Positions 29,383-39,578 of a stretch of 43,314 bases of DNA are shown one piece after another. The notes beneath the pieces are model-generated. The model had not been told where the DNA came from. It made no database searches and saw only the letters and a program-made list of their open reading frames with translations. This DNA comes from Barthelona sp. PAP020 (Eukaryota; Metamonada: BaSk clade). A program made the position numbers and the translations under genes. Location: the NCBI GenBank assembly GCA_040182905.1, contig JARQWU010000063.1, positions 1-43,314 on the forward strand. Reading direction: 5' to 3'. The stretch's first letter is position 1. Each line of letters opens with the position of its first letter.

Positions 29383-32300
29383 ATGGAATTTAATTCAGAG
29401 AAATTTTTTCATAATTTACGAAATTTGCACAATGAATTGTTAAGAAATCGAAAATGGGATTTGGATGCATTGTTTGTTCTTGTTGGTTCTAATAAGAATA
29501 ATGATCTTGTTGAAGGGTTTCAAACTTCTATTCATTATTATTTGTTTGAATGTGTTTTACCAAATTCTGCAATTTTGTTAACAACTGAAACTTTTTCCGT
29601 TCTAGCTGGACCTAAAGCATGTGGTTTTTTACAAAAATTAATTTCTAAGACACCAGATGATTTTGAAATTAATTTTGATATTATTAACAAAGGAGATGAC
29701 ACAGATTATCATAGAAGTACAGTTGAAAATTTCAAAAAGAAGGTACTAGATGCAAGCAGTTCAAGAAGAGTGAAGAATATTGGATATTTTTATGATGAGA
29801 TTATTGACAGTAGATATCAAGCTTCTGAGCCCAAATTTATTCAAGATACAAAGTTTGTCAAAAAGCTATGGAAATTCACAGGTGCAGGGTTTAATTATTT
29901 TGATTGTTCTGAACAGTTCAGTGTTTACTTTTCAAAGAAGAGTCATTTTGAAATGAATGACATCTTAAAGTCAAAGAAATCAACGGAAATTATTTTCAAT
30001 GAAGTTGTGGGAAAGAAAATTGTGAAGCATTTTAAAAATGATCACAGTGACTTGAATCATCGTCAACTCGTAGGTGATGTTGATGAATTTATGGCAAATA
30101 AGAACTGGTTCAACGAAGGTATTGATCTTGATGGATTGGCTGTATCATATGAGACGATTGTTCAATCCAATGGTAAACAGAGGGTGTTCTTTTATCCCTC
30201 AAAAACTGCAAAAATCACAAGCGATGAAATCGGTAGAAACGTTGTCAATGCAAGTTGTGGTAGTAGATATCAAGGATATTCAACATATATGGGTCGTACT
30301 TTTATTGCTGATCCTTCTGATGAACAAAGAGAGAACCTTGAAGTTCTGTATGGAATTCGTAGGACAATATATGAAAACATTGCTCCAGGTGTTACCCTTA
30401 GATCTATCTTTCAACGAGTTCGCGAATATCTCAATGCAAAGGATAAATCCGCCTTGATTAACAACTTTCCTGACCAAATTGGTTGGTCTACTGGTATATT
30501 ATTTTATGACCAACATTTTGTTATCAGTACCGGTGCAGACAATGAACAATTTGAAAGTGGTAATGTGTTTGTTGTTTGGTTAGCGTTTGATGGCTTGAAA
30601 ATGAACAAGAAGCGTCAAGGTAGACCAGCTGAATATGGATTGATGTTGGTGGACACCATTGAAATTACTGAAGATGGTTGTCAAGTGTTAACTGAAGGAT
30701 TTGACAAGATTGATGATGTGTGTCACACAATAAGTGATCCAAGCACTTGGGTTGAAGAAGAAATTAAACCTGAAATGATATCTAGTGGTAGTTCAAGGGT
30801 TCGTACCAGAAGATTGAGAGAAAAGAACGCTAATGGTGAGAAATTCGTCCAAAGAAGGGAACATCAAATTAGTTTGGCAAATCAGCAGTTTAATGATATG
30901 AAGAAAAGATTGGCATCGTACAACGTTAAGGAAGAAACAATTGATGTTGATAATCTTGAAATTCCCTTCATCTCATATGGTGATGGTAAATTGCCAGATG
31001 GTTTGAAGGAAAACGAGACTGGTATTCGATTTGGTACCAAACAACATTCAATTTTATTGCCTATTTACGGTAATATGGTTCCTTTCCATATTGAGACCAT
31101 TAGATCTGTTACATTATCTGATAGTGGTGATGGAATGATTTTGATAATCAATTTTAAATTCCCCTCTAAAGCTACCCAATCATGGGAGCCTGTTATGAAG
31201 TATGGAAAGTATGCCTTTTTGAGATCCATATCTATCAAATTACAGGATAACGCAAATAGAGCACAAGAAATAGAGCGTAGAATTAAGAAAATGCTGAAAG
31301 AATACAAAGAAACAAAAGAAAACGAAAGTGTTAGAAATATTGAAGTCAAACAAGAAGTCGTCAAACAAAGTGGTGGTTCATTTTCGATTCAGGCGCTGTT
31401 AAGACCTTCCCCTACCAAAAGACAAAAAGAAGGTCGTTTAACTGCGTATCAAAATGGTTTTGTGTACATGCAGGAAAATACTCGGATTCAAATAGCTTAT
31501 TCTAACATTGACCATGCTATTTTACAATCGGCTTCTGAAGATCAAGATTTGGTCATTATGCATTTCACTTTAAAACATCCCATATTGATTGGAACTTCTT
31601 TGTGCAACCAAGTACAATTTATAAAGAATTGTGATCCAAAGAATGTCCATTTCCAAGGAACTGAAGAAGAAAAGGAGTATATGAAGGAACAAAGAAATAA
31701 ACAGTTGATTAAAAAGTATGGTATGGCTGTTAAAGAATTCGCCAAAAATACAAAGAATGTTTGGGACAGAAACAACACTGGAATACAATGGGAAGTTGTC
31801 AATAAAGATATGGATTACTTCGACGCTAGCGTCAGCAGTGATTCCCTTTCAAAAGGTAAGATTAACTTTTATTTTACCAAAAAGGGTATTGTATGTATTG
31901 CTGAGGCTATTAGACCAACCTTTTACACAATTTTCTATGATACTATTGATATGGTCGTTTTTGAAAGAGTTCGAGGACAATACTTTGAATTTACTGTTAT
32001 TTTTAAGGATTATTCATTGGAACAACCTTGTATTACTTTGAGTGGCGTTGATATTAGAAACCTAGAACGCTTAAAAGATATTTTTGATGAAAATGACATT
32101 GTCTTCCATGAACTTGAAATGAGTGGTATTAAATACGATGTATTTATCAAAGAATATATCCTCAAAGAGTCTCAAGAGTTTTTGGACAACGGTGGTTGGA
32201 TTTCAATCCTTTTCCCTGTTGCTGTGGATGAAACTGAAATGGCAAGTGTGGGAGCTTCCACTTCAAATCATAATTTGGAAATAAAGCCAACTGAAGAAGA

Positions 32301-32466
32301 ATATGTACCCAGTGATTTGGAGGATGACAGTGACTTTTATGCCTATGAAAGTGACAATGGAATGGATGATGATGAAGTGTATGAGGAATCAGAAGACGAA
32401 GGTTTAACTTGGGATGAACAAGAAGCCAAGGCTCGTGAATATGATCAAAGAAGTGGATTTCAATAA
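29383..32466 (+). CDS. SPT16: SPT16, large subunit of FACT histone chaperone
   Basis: A 1027-residue homologue of SPT16 (yeast 1035, human 1047). With SSRP1/Pob3, SPT16 forms FACT, which dismantles and rebuilds nucleosomes during transcription and replication. Domains in order: an inactive aminopeptidase-like N-terminal domain (to ~430; STYMGRTFIADPSDEQ, then GVTLRSIFQRV), a dimerisation region with the family stretch RTRRLREKNANGE, the middle tandem PH-like domain (~520-930; SILLPIYGNMVPFHIETIRS, then FIKNCDPKNVHFQGTEEEKE, IQWEVVNKDMDYFD and GGWISILFP), and an acidic C-terminal tail. The tail ends at WDEQEAKAREYDQRSGFQ and lacks the Lys/Arg-rich nuclear-localisation end of the animal protein. 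The ATG at 29383 opens the frame close to a T12 tract. No SSRP1 gene is in the window. Confidence 0.95.
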   Translation: MEFNSEKFFHNLRNLHNELLRNRKWDLDALFVLVGSNKNNDLVEGFQTSIHYYLFECVLPNSAILLTTETFSVLAGPKACGFLQKLISKTPDDFEINFDIINKGDDTDYHRSTVENFKKKVLDASSSRRVKNIGYFYDEIIDSRYQASEPKFIQDTKFVKKLWKFTGAGFNYFDCSEQFSVYFSKKSHFEMNDILKSKKSTEIIFNEVVGKKIVKHFKNDHSDLNHRQLVGDVDEFMANKNWFNEGIDLDGLAVSYETIVQSNGKQRVFFYPSKTAKITSDEIGRNVVNASCGSRYQGYSTYMGRTFIADPSDEQRENLEVLYGIRRTIYENIAPGVTLRSIFQRVREYLNAKDKSALINNFPDQIGWSTGILFYDQHFVISTGADNEQFESGNVFVVWLAFDGLKMNKKRQGRPAEYGLMLVDTIEITEDGCQVLTEGFDKIDDVCHTISDPSTWVEEEIKPEMISSGSSRVRTRRLREKNANGEKFVQRREHQISLANQQFNDMKKRLASYNVKEETIDVDNLEIPFISYGDGKLPDGLKENETGIRFGTKQHSILLPIYGNMVPFHIETIRSVTLSDSGDGMILIINFKFPSKATQSWEPVMKYGKYAFLRSISIKLQDNANRAQEIERRIKKMLKEYKETKENESVRNIEVKQEVVKQSGGSFSIQALLRPSPTKRQKEGRLTAYQNGFVYMQENTRIQIAYSNIDHAILQSASEDQDLVIMHFTLKHPILIGTSLCNQVQFIKNCDPKNVHFQGTEEEKEYMKEQRNKQLIKKYGMAVKEFAKNTKNVWDRNNTGIQWEVVNKDMDYFDASVSSDSLSKGKINFYFTKKGIVCIAEAIRPTFYTIFYDTIDMVVFERVRGQYFEFTVIFKDYSLEQPCITLSGVDIRNLERLKDIFDENDIVFHELEMSGIKYDVFIKEYILKESQEFLDNGGWISILFPVAVDETEMASVGASTSNHNLEIKPTEEEYVPSDLEDDSDFYAYESDNGMDDDEVYEESEDEGLTWDEQEAKAREYDQRSGFQ

Positions 32467-32852
32467 TAAAATGAATTAAATGTTTTTCTTTTTTGATTTT
32501 TTTTTTAAAACTTCAGTAAAAAATCTTTTTCATGCGAAATTATCCAGCTTAAAAGATGATGATGAATCTCTTCAAAGAAAAAAAAAAAATTTATAAATAG
32601 CATTATTTATTGCTTTTCTGACAGCTCAAGATCTTTACTTTTGACATCAATAAGATTTTTGTTTCATCAACTGTTTTGGACAAAGAGTCCAGTTCAATAT
32701 TGCAAATGAACAGTTGAAAGAATCTCATAATGAAAAACAAGATTGAGCGAAATCCCTAAATTGATAGTTATTTTACTGAGCTGAGCTCTTTGACTTTGTG
32801 AATAAGTTGGTAAAAAGAAACATTTTTTTTTTAATTTTTTTGTGGAGGGATA
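32467..32852. promoter_or_regulatory. Spacer and NUP35 promoter
   Basis: A 386-nt gap between co-oriented genes. On the NUP35 sense it ends with T10 (32823-32832), AA, T7 and then GTGGAGGGATA before the ATG. At about 32545-32626 there are C-box-like (ATGATGA) and D-box-like (CTGA) strings, but the interior is low-complexity; I do not call a snoRNA. Confidence 0.45.
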
Positions 32853-33557
32853 ATGCAACAAAAAGAATCTAAATCAAGAATTGTTCCATATACATATCAT
32901 ACTAAGGACAAAACTGAACCAAAGGCAAGTCCTTCCGATTTTCAACAACTATTTTCTCCACATATTTTAAATACACATCGAGAAACACCATCTAAATTAC
33001 CTCCAAATGCATCTGTATTGCAATTAACACCAGGAGATAGAACTGGAAAGTTCATTACTTCCCAATTACCAAATGCTAATGAGGAATTAATTGATGAAAT
33101 GAGAACTCCAAATAGATTTAAAGATAATAATGTCGAACATTGGGTTACGGTATTTGGAATACCACCTGATAAACAAAAGGAAACTTTATCTTATTTTCAA
33201 AGATTTGGTTCTATTATTGGTTGGCAAGAATCCACAAATGAAAACTGGCTTAGAATTAGGTTTAAGACGAAAATGCAGGCACAAAGTGCACTTTCACAGA
33301 ATGGAAAGATACTTTGTACAGATGATGAGAGTCAAATAATGGTGGGTGTGAAATTAGACAATGAACCATACACATCTAATGCACCTGTGCATAGTTTTAG
33401 GGGAACCCCCAGAAAAACCTCTAGTTTAAACAATAATGTCACAATACACACACCTTTGGCTGTAAACAGTACAAATATTGAAGATTCTGATATATTTGCC
33501 GGGCCACCAAAAAGGAATGGATTTCTTAAAAGAACTTTTGATTTTATATTTGGTTGA
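32853..33557 (+). CDS. NUP35: NUP35/Nup53-like nucleoporin
   Basis: A 234-residue nucleoporin of the NUP35/Nup53/MPPN family. This is an inner-ring linker that dimerises through an atypical RRM, binds NUP93/NUP155-type scaffold proteins and touches the pore membrane. Seen: a Pro/Ser/Thr-rich disordered N-terminus; the MPPN RRM at about 95-170 (HWVTVFGIPP, then YFQRFGSIIGW, NWLRIRFKTKMQAQSALSQNG and IMVGVKLDN, all family-diagnostic); a disordered linker; and a C-terminal amphipathic helix (GFLKRTFDFIFG, 223-234) like the membrane-binding helix of Nup53. It is shorter than human NUP35 (326) and almost free of FG repeats. The ATG at 32853 follows a long T tract. Confidence 0.9.
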   Translation: MQQKESKSRIVPYTYHTKDKTEPKASPSDFQQLFSPHILNTHRETPSKLPPNASVLQLTPGDRTGKFITSQLPNANEELIDEMRTPNRFKDNNVEHWVTVFGIPPDKQKETLSYFQRFGSIIGWQESTNENWLRIRFKTKMQAQSALSQNGKILCTDDESQIMVGVKLDNEPYTSNAPVHSFRGTPRKTSSLNNNVTIHTPLAVNSTNIEDSDIFAGPPKRNGFLKRTFDFIFG

Positions 33558-34083
33558 AACAGATGTTTAATAAATTTTTTTTGATTTTTCTTTTGAAGTT
33601 GTCAACCAAAGTGTTGATATTGAATTATAGACAAAGGAAGAGTTTATAGCAGACTAAAAGCGAATTGTTAGAACTTGGGGCTTTTATTTGGTTGACGTTT
33701 TTGGTTTAGCTATCACTTCATTGTTTGCTTGACTATCCATTAAGATTGATATGCAAAGAAATATGTGCCCATTAAGTCAGTGCAGCATTCATTTCATTTG
33801 AGAAATAGCGGCATCCGCCTTCACAAAGAAAGAATTAAGGGAAAGCTCAATTTATTAAAGTGCCATTACAAATAATATGCTGTCATTCAGACTTGTCGAT
33901 TGGAGCTCAGGCTATTTTAGATATTTGCTAGACTTGCATTCTTTGATTCTTTAAAATGAAAATGTTGCCATTTATCCTAATCACTGCTAATTTTGGATAT
34001 CATTGATTAAGATTCAATATATAAATAATAATGGGTAATTTGTGTTACCTAAAACAAAATAAAACCTCAAATTCATCAAATTT
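33558..34083. other. Spacer between convergent NUP35 and phosphorylase genes
   Basis: A 526-nt gap between two 3' ends. It is somewhat less AT-rich than the promoter spacers. I see no open frame of note, tRNA or repeat. Confidence 0.5.
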
Positions 34084-37000
34084 TTACACAAATCTTTGTA
34101 GGGGTGGTAAAGGTACCTTTGATTCACGGGTTATATCACTCAAGTTTTCTTTTTTTACGGAAATTTTATTGTCACTTTTAATTTGCTTTGCCTTTATATA
34201 AGCTGAAGAAACAAATGTTTCTGTTTCCTCTATGTATACAGGATCTGGAATATCCACTTTTGAGCAATTCCAAATATTCTCGCAATATTCTTTTATTGAC
34301 CTATCGCTGCTAAAGTAGTCCATTGAAAGCATAGCACTTGCAACTTTTTCAAACCAATCATTTGGATTTAAAAACGAGGTTTCAACATCTTCTTGGGCTT
34401 GCAAATAGCTATCCCAATCTTTGGCAATCAAATAGAAATCATTACCTTCTTCAATTGGGTTGATTAAATTCTCATACAATGCGTAATCTCCAAACATTCC
34501 AGATTTGATAAATTTGATCACAATTTTTAAAGTGCTTGGTATTTTACAAGGTGTCTTCTCTTTTCGGAAAAATTCAACTTCTTCTGCACTCGAACCAAAA
34601 ATAAACATCCTTTCTTGACCAATTTTTTCAGCAATTTCAACATTGGCACCATCATTAGTGCCAATGATTAACGAACCATTCATGACAAACTTCATGTTTG
34701 AAGTACCACTTGCCTCCATTCCTGCAGTAGAAATTTGTTCATTGATATCTGAGGCAGGAATTATGTATTCTGCTGAAGTTACGTTGTAGTCTGGTAAAAA
34801 GACAACCTTTAATGTTTCAGATATTTCAGCATCTTGATTTATAACTTCGGCCACAGAGTTTATAAGCTTGATTATCTTTTTTGCAGAATCATAACCAGGG
34901 GCAGCCTTACCTCCAATCAAAATCAATCTGGGAACACGTTCAATTTTTTTCTTTTTACAAATATAAAGATGAATTACGTGCAAAATGTTTAACAATTGAC
35001 GTTTATATTCATGAACTCGCTTTATTTGAATATCCCACAGTAATTTCTGATTAATGCCACTAAAAAAGTTGTGATGAAATTTGTCTACACTCTCATTCCT
35101 CTTTATCGCAAACAATTCTTCCTCTGTAAATAGCTTAGTCAGTAAAAACTTCAAAGCGCGATTTTTACATTGCCATTTTGTTTGAGAAATAACATTCAGC
35201 AACTGAAGCTTTTGTTTCTCATTTTGGAAGAACTTATCTCGAATTAAAGATAGTTTTCGCATATTTTTAATCCACACATCCCCCAATAAAACATTATAAA
35301 ACTTGGACAACATTGGATTTGTAATGTTTAACCATCTCCTTGGTGTGACGCCATTGGTGATGTTAACAAACTTTAAAGGCCATAATTGATAAAAGACTTG
35401 AAAAATGCTATTCTTAATAATACTTGTATGTAGCTTAGCAACACCATTAACACGCTTTGAACAAATTATCGCCAAATTGGCCATTCGTACTCGCTTATCT
35501 CCGTTGTTTTCTAAAATAATGGATACTTCGCTCAATTTATCTTTCAAATAAGAATAATCATTCTTTAAACTATACATACGAATGTTTTGCAAAAATTCAT
35601 GATTTATCTCATATATTATCAACATATGTCTGGGCAAAAGTCGATTTATCAAATCAACAGACCAAGTCTCCAATGCTTCAGGTAACACAGTGTGATTTGT
35701 GAAATTGAATATTGATTTACACAATGAAAAGCTCTCTGAAAAGGAAATACGATAATCATCAATCAAAATTCTAATTAATTCAGGTATAGCTAGGGTTGGA
35801 TGGGTATCATTCAGTTGGATAGAAACCATTTCCCTGAATTTGTCCCAATTTTGAGAGACTTTGAAAAATTTATACAAAATATCCTGCAATGATGCAGAAG
35901 TAAAGAAATATTGTTGTTTGAACCTCAATTCTTTCCCAACAACAGTAGAATCATCGGGATATAAAACAGAGGTAAGTTCAGACGCATGTTGACGTGCCTT
36001 TAAAGCTTGAAAATAATCTCCCTTGTTAAAGCTTAGTAAATCAAATTCATGTGAGGGTTCACTGGACCATAATCGTAATGTCGCCACATATCTGTTGTCA
36101 TAACCTGGTATCAAAATGTCATTGGCAACAGCAATTATCTCTTCATCTGGTGTCCATTTGTATATTCCAAAAGCTTCAGGACAAAGTTGACTGGGTGAAC
36201 CAGGACCAGTCTCGACATCGAAGTTTAACAAACACACATCTGCCGCTTTTTCGATTAATTCAATTTTTCCCCCAAATTGAACCGTATACTCAATATCCAA
36301 CCGTTTAATCTGCCATGGATTTCCTTGCGTCAACCAATAATCAGGCAATTCATGTTGATAACCATCAATAATTTTCTGTTGAAACATGCCGTATTGATAT
36401 TGAAGACCATAACCCATAAAAGGTATGCCCAAAGTGCTAGCAGAATCAATATAACATGCAGCTAATCTCCCAAGACCACCATTACCAAGAGCAGCATCTT
36501 TTTCAATTTCAGCAATGGTTTGAAGATCAAAACCTAACTCTTTGATGGCTTGTTCATACAAGGAATACATTTTAAGACTATGCAAATTTTTCAATAGCAT
36601 TCTTCCAATGAGCCACTCAATTGATAGATAAAAGACTCTCTTGGCTGATACTGCTTCCACATGCAATTGAGAATCGTTCCATAATTCAATCATTCTGTCA
36701 CGAATTGATAATGCAGTGGCCATATACATTGCATCACAATCAATGTTGATTCTGTTACGTGCTAGAGTAAATTCAAGATGATGAACGATTTGTTTTTGAA
36801 TTCCCAAAATTGATTTTGGCTGATATGTGGCCATCAAATAAAATAATTTCTCAGCATTGTAGGTTGCACAACTTTGTAGACTTTGAGGCAAATTTATTTT
36901 TGGTTTATTTTCATTGGTTGTATACTTTTCAGGTATATAACGCATTTGTTTTCTCAAATCTGATGGCATTTCAATTGGAGTATAAGGTTTTTGAGAAAAT

Positions 37001-37317
37001 AATGTCAATCTACTGGCAATGTCTTTTTCTTCTAATGATTCTTCCTTTAATATTTTAGACTTGTCAATTAATTCATATTCTATTTGAAATTTTGAGTCAG
37101 AGTCAAACTCATCATCATTTTGAATGTTTTCTTCAACCAATATAGGATCTTTTTTTTCATTATTTTCCACAAAACCAAAAGTACTTTGTTCTTCAAAATT
37201 GGGAAGCAATGGGGAATTTTGAGTTTTTGAATATGATGAAAAATCAAACAAAGCTGCTGACGAAATATCTTCATCAGGACTACTTTCTTCGCTTTTGTAT
37301 CCACTGAGTGCGTCCAT
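34084..37317 (-). CDS. Glycogen phosphorylase with N-terminal extension
   Basis: A 1077-residue GT35 glycogen/starch phosphorylase, which releases glucose-1-phosphate from alpha-1,4-glucan using pyridoxal phosphate. Seen: KRVFYLSIEWLIGRML; DAALGNGGLGRLAACYIDS, then YGLQYQYGMFQQKIIDGYQ; QLNDTHPTLAIPELIRIL; FTNHTVLPEALETW; VKRVHEYKRQLLN in the form IKRVHEYKRQLLN; and the PLP site EASGTSNMKF with Lys876, followed by NGSLIIGTNDGANVEI. Catalytic landmarks are intact. Mammalian enzymes are about 842 residues with the PLP Lys near 680, so this one carries roughly 150-190 extra N-terminal residues, acidic and Ser/Asn-rich (DALSGYKSEESSPDEDIS). The frame opens at GTG 37392, but the first ATG (37317) is the likely start. 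The extension may be regulatory or a glycogen/partner-binding tail. Cytosolic; no targeting peptide is evident. Confidence 0.95.
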   Translation of the reverse strand: MDALSGYKSEESSPDEDISSAALFDFSSYSKTQNSPLLPNFEEQSTFGFVENNEKKDPILVEENIQNDDEFDSDSKFQIEYELIDKSKILKEESLEEKDIASRLTLFSQKPYTPIEMPSDLRKQMRYIPEKYTTNENKPKINLPQSLQSCATYNAEKLFYLMATYQPKSILGIQKQIVHHLEFTLARNRINIDCDAMYMATALSIRDRMIELWNDSQLHVEAVSAKRVFYLSIEWLIGRMLLKNLHSLKMYSLYEQAIKELGFDLQTIAEIEKDAALGNGGLGRLAACYIDSASTLGIPFMGYGLQYQYGMFQQKIIDGYQHELPDYWLTQGNPWQIKRLDIEYTVQFGGKIELIEKAADVCLLNFDVETGPGSPSQLCPEAFGIYKWTPDEEIIAVANDILIPGYDNRYVATLRLWSSEPSHEFDLLSFNKGDYFQALKARQHASELTSVLYPDDSTVVGKELRFKQQYFFTSASLQDILYKFFKVSQNWDKFREMVSIQLNDTHPTLAIPELIRILIDDYRISFSESFSLCKSIFNFTNHTVLPEALETWSVDLINRLLPRHMLIIYEINHEFLQNIRMYSLKNDYSYLKDKLSEVSIILENNGDKRVRMANLAIICSKRVNGVAKLHTSIIKNSIFQVFYQLWPLKFVNITNGVTPRRWLNITNPMLSKFYNVLLGDVWIKNMRKLSLIRDKFFQNEKQKLQLLNVISQTKWQCKNRALKFLLTKLFTEEELFAIKRNESVDKFHHNFFSGINQKLLWDIQIKRVHEYKRQLLNILHVIHLYICKKKKIERVPRLILIGGKAAPGYDSAKKIIKLINSVAEVINQDAEISETLKVVFLPDYNVTSAEYIIPASDINEQISTAGMEASGTSNMKFVMNGSLIIGTNDGANVEIAEKIGQERMFIFGSSAEEVEFFRKEKTPCKIPSTLKIVIKFIKSGMFGDYALYENLINPIEEGNDFYLIAKDWDSYLQAQEDVETSFLNPNDWFEKVASAMLSMDYFSSDRSIKEYCENIWNCSKVDIPDPVYIEETETFVSSAYIKAKQIKSDNKISVKKENLSDITRESKVPLPPLQRFV

Positions 37318-37577
37318 AAATTCTAATAAAAAGAGAAAAATTCTATTTACAGCATCTGATGTGTATACAGGCAATAAAGGAAAAAATTTCACAAAACATC
37401 CGTGCTGTAAAATATTCTTTTCATAATTGTTTAATTATTCAAATTAATTTGAAGATAAATATCATTTGATCAATTCAAAATTTTTGATTGTGTCAAAAAA
37501 AAAAAAAAATTGAATCAAGGAATATTTATAAAAATACATTAAAATTAAAACAATAACCGTGCAAATAAGGGAATTTC

Positions 37578-39578
37578 TTATTCAGGTACATTTTCATCTT
37601 GGATAACATCCTGTCTATGTTGTTCTGTAGGTTGATTTTTGTCACTTCTCAGTAAACGATATGAAGCACCATATTTTGTGTTTGCAGTTGAAGGATTATG
37701 TAAATATGGGTCACTTTGTCGAATATGGTTGTTTAAAAGACCCGAAATAAGACCAATAGAAGGAGTTTTTGGTCTAAATTGATAAGTTTTGGTTTTTAAA
37801 GTTTCATTAATATCAGAATCGTAATCTAATGTTTGAGTTGAACCATCAATTAATTCTAAATCATTAATTTCAACTTTACTTTCCAGAAGTTTGCCTGGGT
37901 CATCTAATGCTTTGCGTTGTTCTTGTGTTAATTCGTGTGGTGTAATTTCCAAACCCAATTTTGGATTATAAAAGCTGTAAACTTTACTTCTTGAACTTTT
38001 ATCACGGATATCATCTAATATTTTGTCAACACGCTCTGTTGCATTTTCTGAAACCTTGCCAGTCTCTTTTTCTTGTTGAAAGACCCCTCTGGTGATTTCT
38101 TCATACAATAGAGAATCTAAAGCATGCATAATAACATCATCTTCTTTTGTTGAAAGATTAACGAAGATTTTGTTGATGAATTTCTTCTCAAAAAACCTCC
38201 AAAAATCTACGTACCAATGTTGCTTTTCACCCATCAAAACTTTAATAACGTTAGTTGCAATGGGTAAGGCCTTTTCAAATATCTCAGTTGCTATTGAAGT
38301 ACTTTCATCACGTTTCTTTATTTGTAGCCATTTAAGAACAAATCTAATTGTTGAACCATTCACAAAAACTGTAAACAACACAATAAATAGGGAAGTTCCG
38401 ATGATTACTTGTTTGTAGTTGAAAGAATCAGCCAAAGAGAATGCCAAAGCAAATGCAATAGCTCCTCTTAAACCACCATACGTCATTATAAACTGATCTT
38501 TCAAGGTGACTCTATGGATTCTACCTAAGTTTGCAAGTATGGATAATAGTGCAATCACACCACCACGTATTAGAAAGATCAGCCCCAAGGTCCAAAAATT
38601 CATATTCCAATTCCATATTATGCCTGGTTCTACAGCTAATGTGACACCCAACAACGCAAATATCAATGTTTCAGTGATAGATGCAAGAATTTTCAAACTG
38701 TACTCAATTGTTATGTGAGAGTGATAAGAAATATTGTTTTCAACATATTTAGACATTACCATTCCTGCAAATAACACAGCAACTATACCTGAAACAGAAG
38801 CAACTTCAGCAACAACATAAGAAATATATCCAAAGGAAAAAACAAAAATCGTATCCAAAATAACAGATCTTTCAGTATATTTGGTACAAAATGCAGCAAG
38901 TAGTCCTCCAACAAGACCAATTCCAATACCACCAAATGAAACAGACAGAAATTTCCCAACAGATGTCGCAATCAAGCCAACTGTTACCGCTTCATTTGTT
39001 TCTGCCAAATCAACAAACAATCTATACAATACAATGGACACTGCATCATTCAGAACAGACTCACCAAACACAAGAATATTCAGAGTGTGATTCACATGTG
39101 TTGCCTCAAAAATAGCTAACACAGCAACAGGATCAACTGCTGATATCAAAGCACCAAAAGCTAAAGCTTCAAAAATATTTAGTTCAATATTTATCCATCC
39201 CATATCCATCAGGACATATATAGCTCCACCAGTTAAAAAAGTTGATAATAGAGTACCAATAACAGCATAGAGTAAAATAGTACCCATGTTGTGAAAGAAA
39301 AACCCTTTTTGTAAATGGTATCCCGCTTCAAAAATAATTGGAGGCAGTAATAAGAGAAAGAAAGTTTCTGTTTCAAAAGATAGAATAGTTCTTTCTTCAT
39401 CATATTGTGTTGCGAGATCTACAAACAACCCAACAATTACTCCAAGTAAAATAACAACTGCCGATTCTGGTAATGCACTTATTTTCAGTTTATGATACAA
39501 TAATCGGACAATAGATATTAATATAATAAAAATTAAAATAATGACCGTATCGATGGCCATTTGATGTGATTCTGACAT
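37578..39578 (-). CDS. Na+/H+ exchanger (CPA1/NHE family)
   Basis: A 666-residue cation/proton antiporter with about 12 membrane spans in residues 8-420 and a 240-residue cytosolic tail. Seen: FFLLLLPPIIFEAGY at 73-87 (the NHE inhibitor-region signature), SAVDPVAVLAIFE at 146-158, FGESVLNDAVSIVL at 171-184 with the Asn-Asp pair at 177-178 expected of electroneutral NHEs, and YGGLRGAIAFALAFSLAD at 367-384. The pattern is nearest the intracellular (endosomal/vacuolar) NHE6-9 and plant NHX branch, but membrane location cannot be read from the sequence. It would exchange Na+ or K+ for H+ to control pH and volume. The tail is hydrophilic and holds several Thr/Ser-Pro sites. The ATG at 39578 is the first in frame. 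Confidence 0.93.
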   Translation of the reverse strand: MSESHQMAIDTVIILIFIILISIVRLLYHKLKISALPESAVVILLGVIVGLFVDLATQYDEERTILSFETETFFLLLLPPIIFEAGYHLQKGFFFHNMGTILLYAVIGTLLSTFLTGGAIYVLMDMGWINIELNIFEALAFGALISAVDPVAVLAIFEATHVNHTLNILVFGESVLNDAVSIVLYRLFVDLAETNEAVTVGLIATSVGKFLSVSFGGIGIGLVGGLLAAFCTKYTERSVILDTIFVFSFGYISYVVAEVASVSGIVAVLFAGMVMSKYVENNISYHSHITIEYSLKILASITETLIFALLGVTLAVEPGIIWNWNMNFWTLGLIFLIRGGVIALLSILANLGRIHRVTLKDQFIMTYGGLRGAIAFALAFSLADSFNYKQVIIGTSLFIVLFTVFVNGSTIRFVLKWLQIKKRDESTSIATEIFEKALPIATNVIKVLMGEKQHWYVDFWRFFEKKFINKIFVNLSTKEDDVIMHALDSLLYEEITRGVFQQEKETGKVSENATERVDKILDDIRDKSSRSKVYSFYNPKLGLEITPHELTQEQRKALDDPGKLLESKVEINDLELIDGSTQTLDYDSDINETLKTKTYQFRPKTPSIGLISGLLNNHIRQSDPYLHNPSTANTKYGASYRLLRSDKNQPTEQHRQDVIQDENVPE

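Noticed and set aside
32545-32626. C/D-box snoRNA candidate: ATGATGA near 32556-32565, CTGA at 32618-32621, AGCT/AGCT flanking stem, about 80 nt
   Set aside because: Size and boxes fit, but the stem is only 4 bp and palindromic, and the interior is an A12 run plus AT low complexity that could not guide rRNA methylation. Chance is likely in AT-rich DNA.
37315-37425. Possible 26-nt intron (GTATACA...AATAG) at the 5' end of glycogen phosphorylase
   Set aside because: Joining the upstream ATG through it gives a stop within a few codons; the simple ATG at 37317 suffices.
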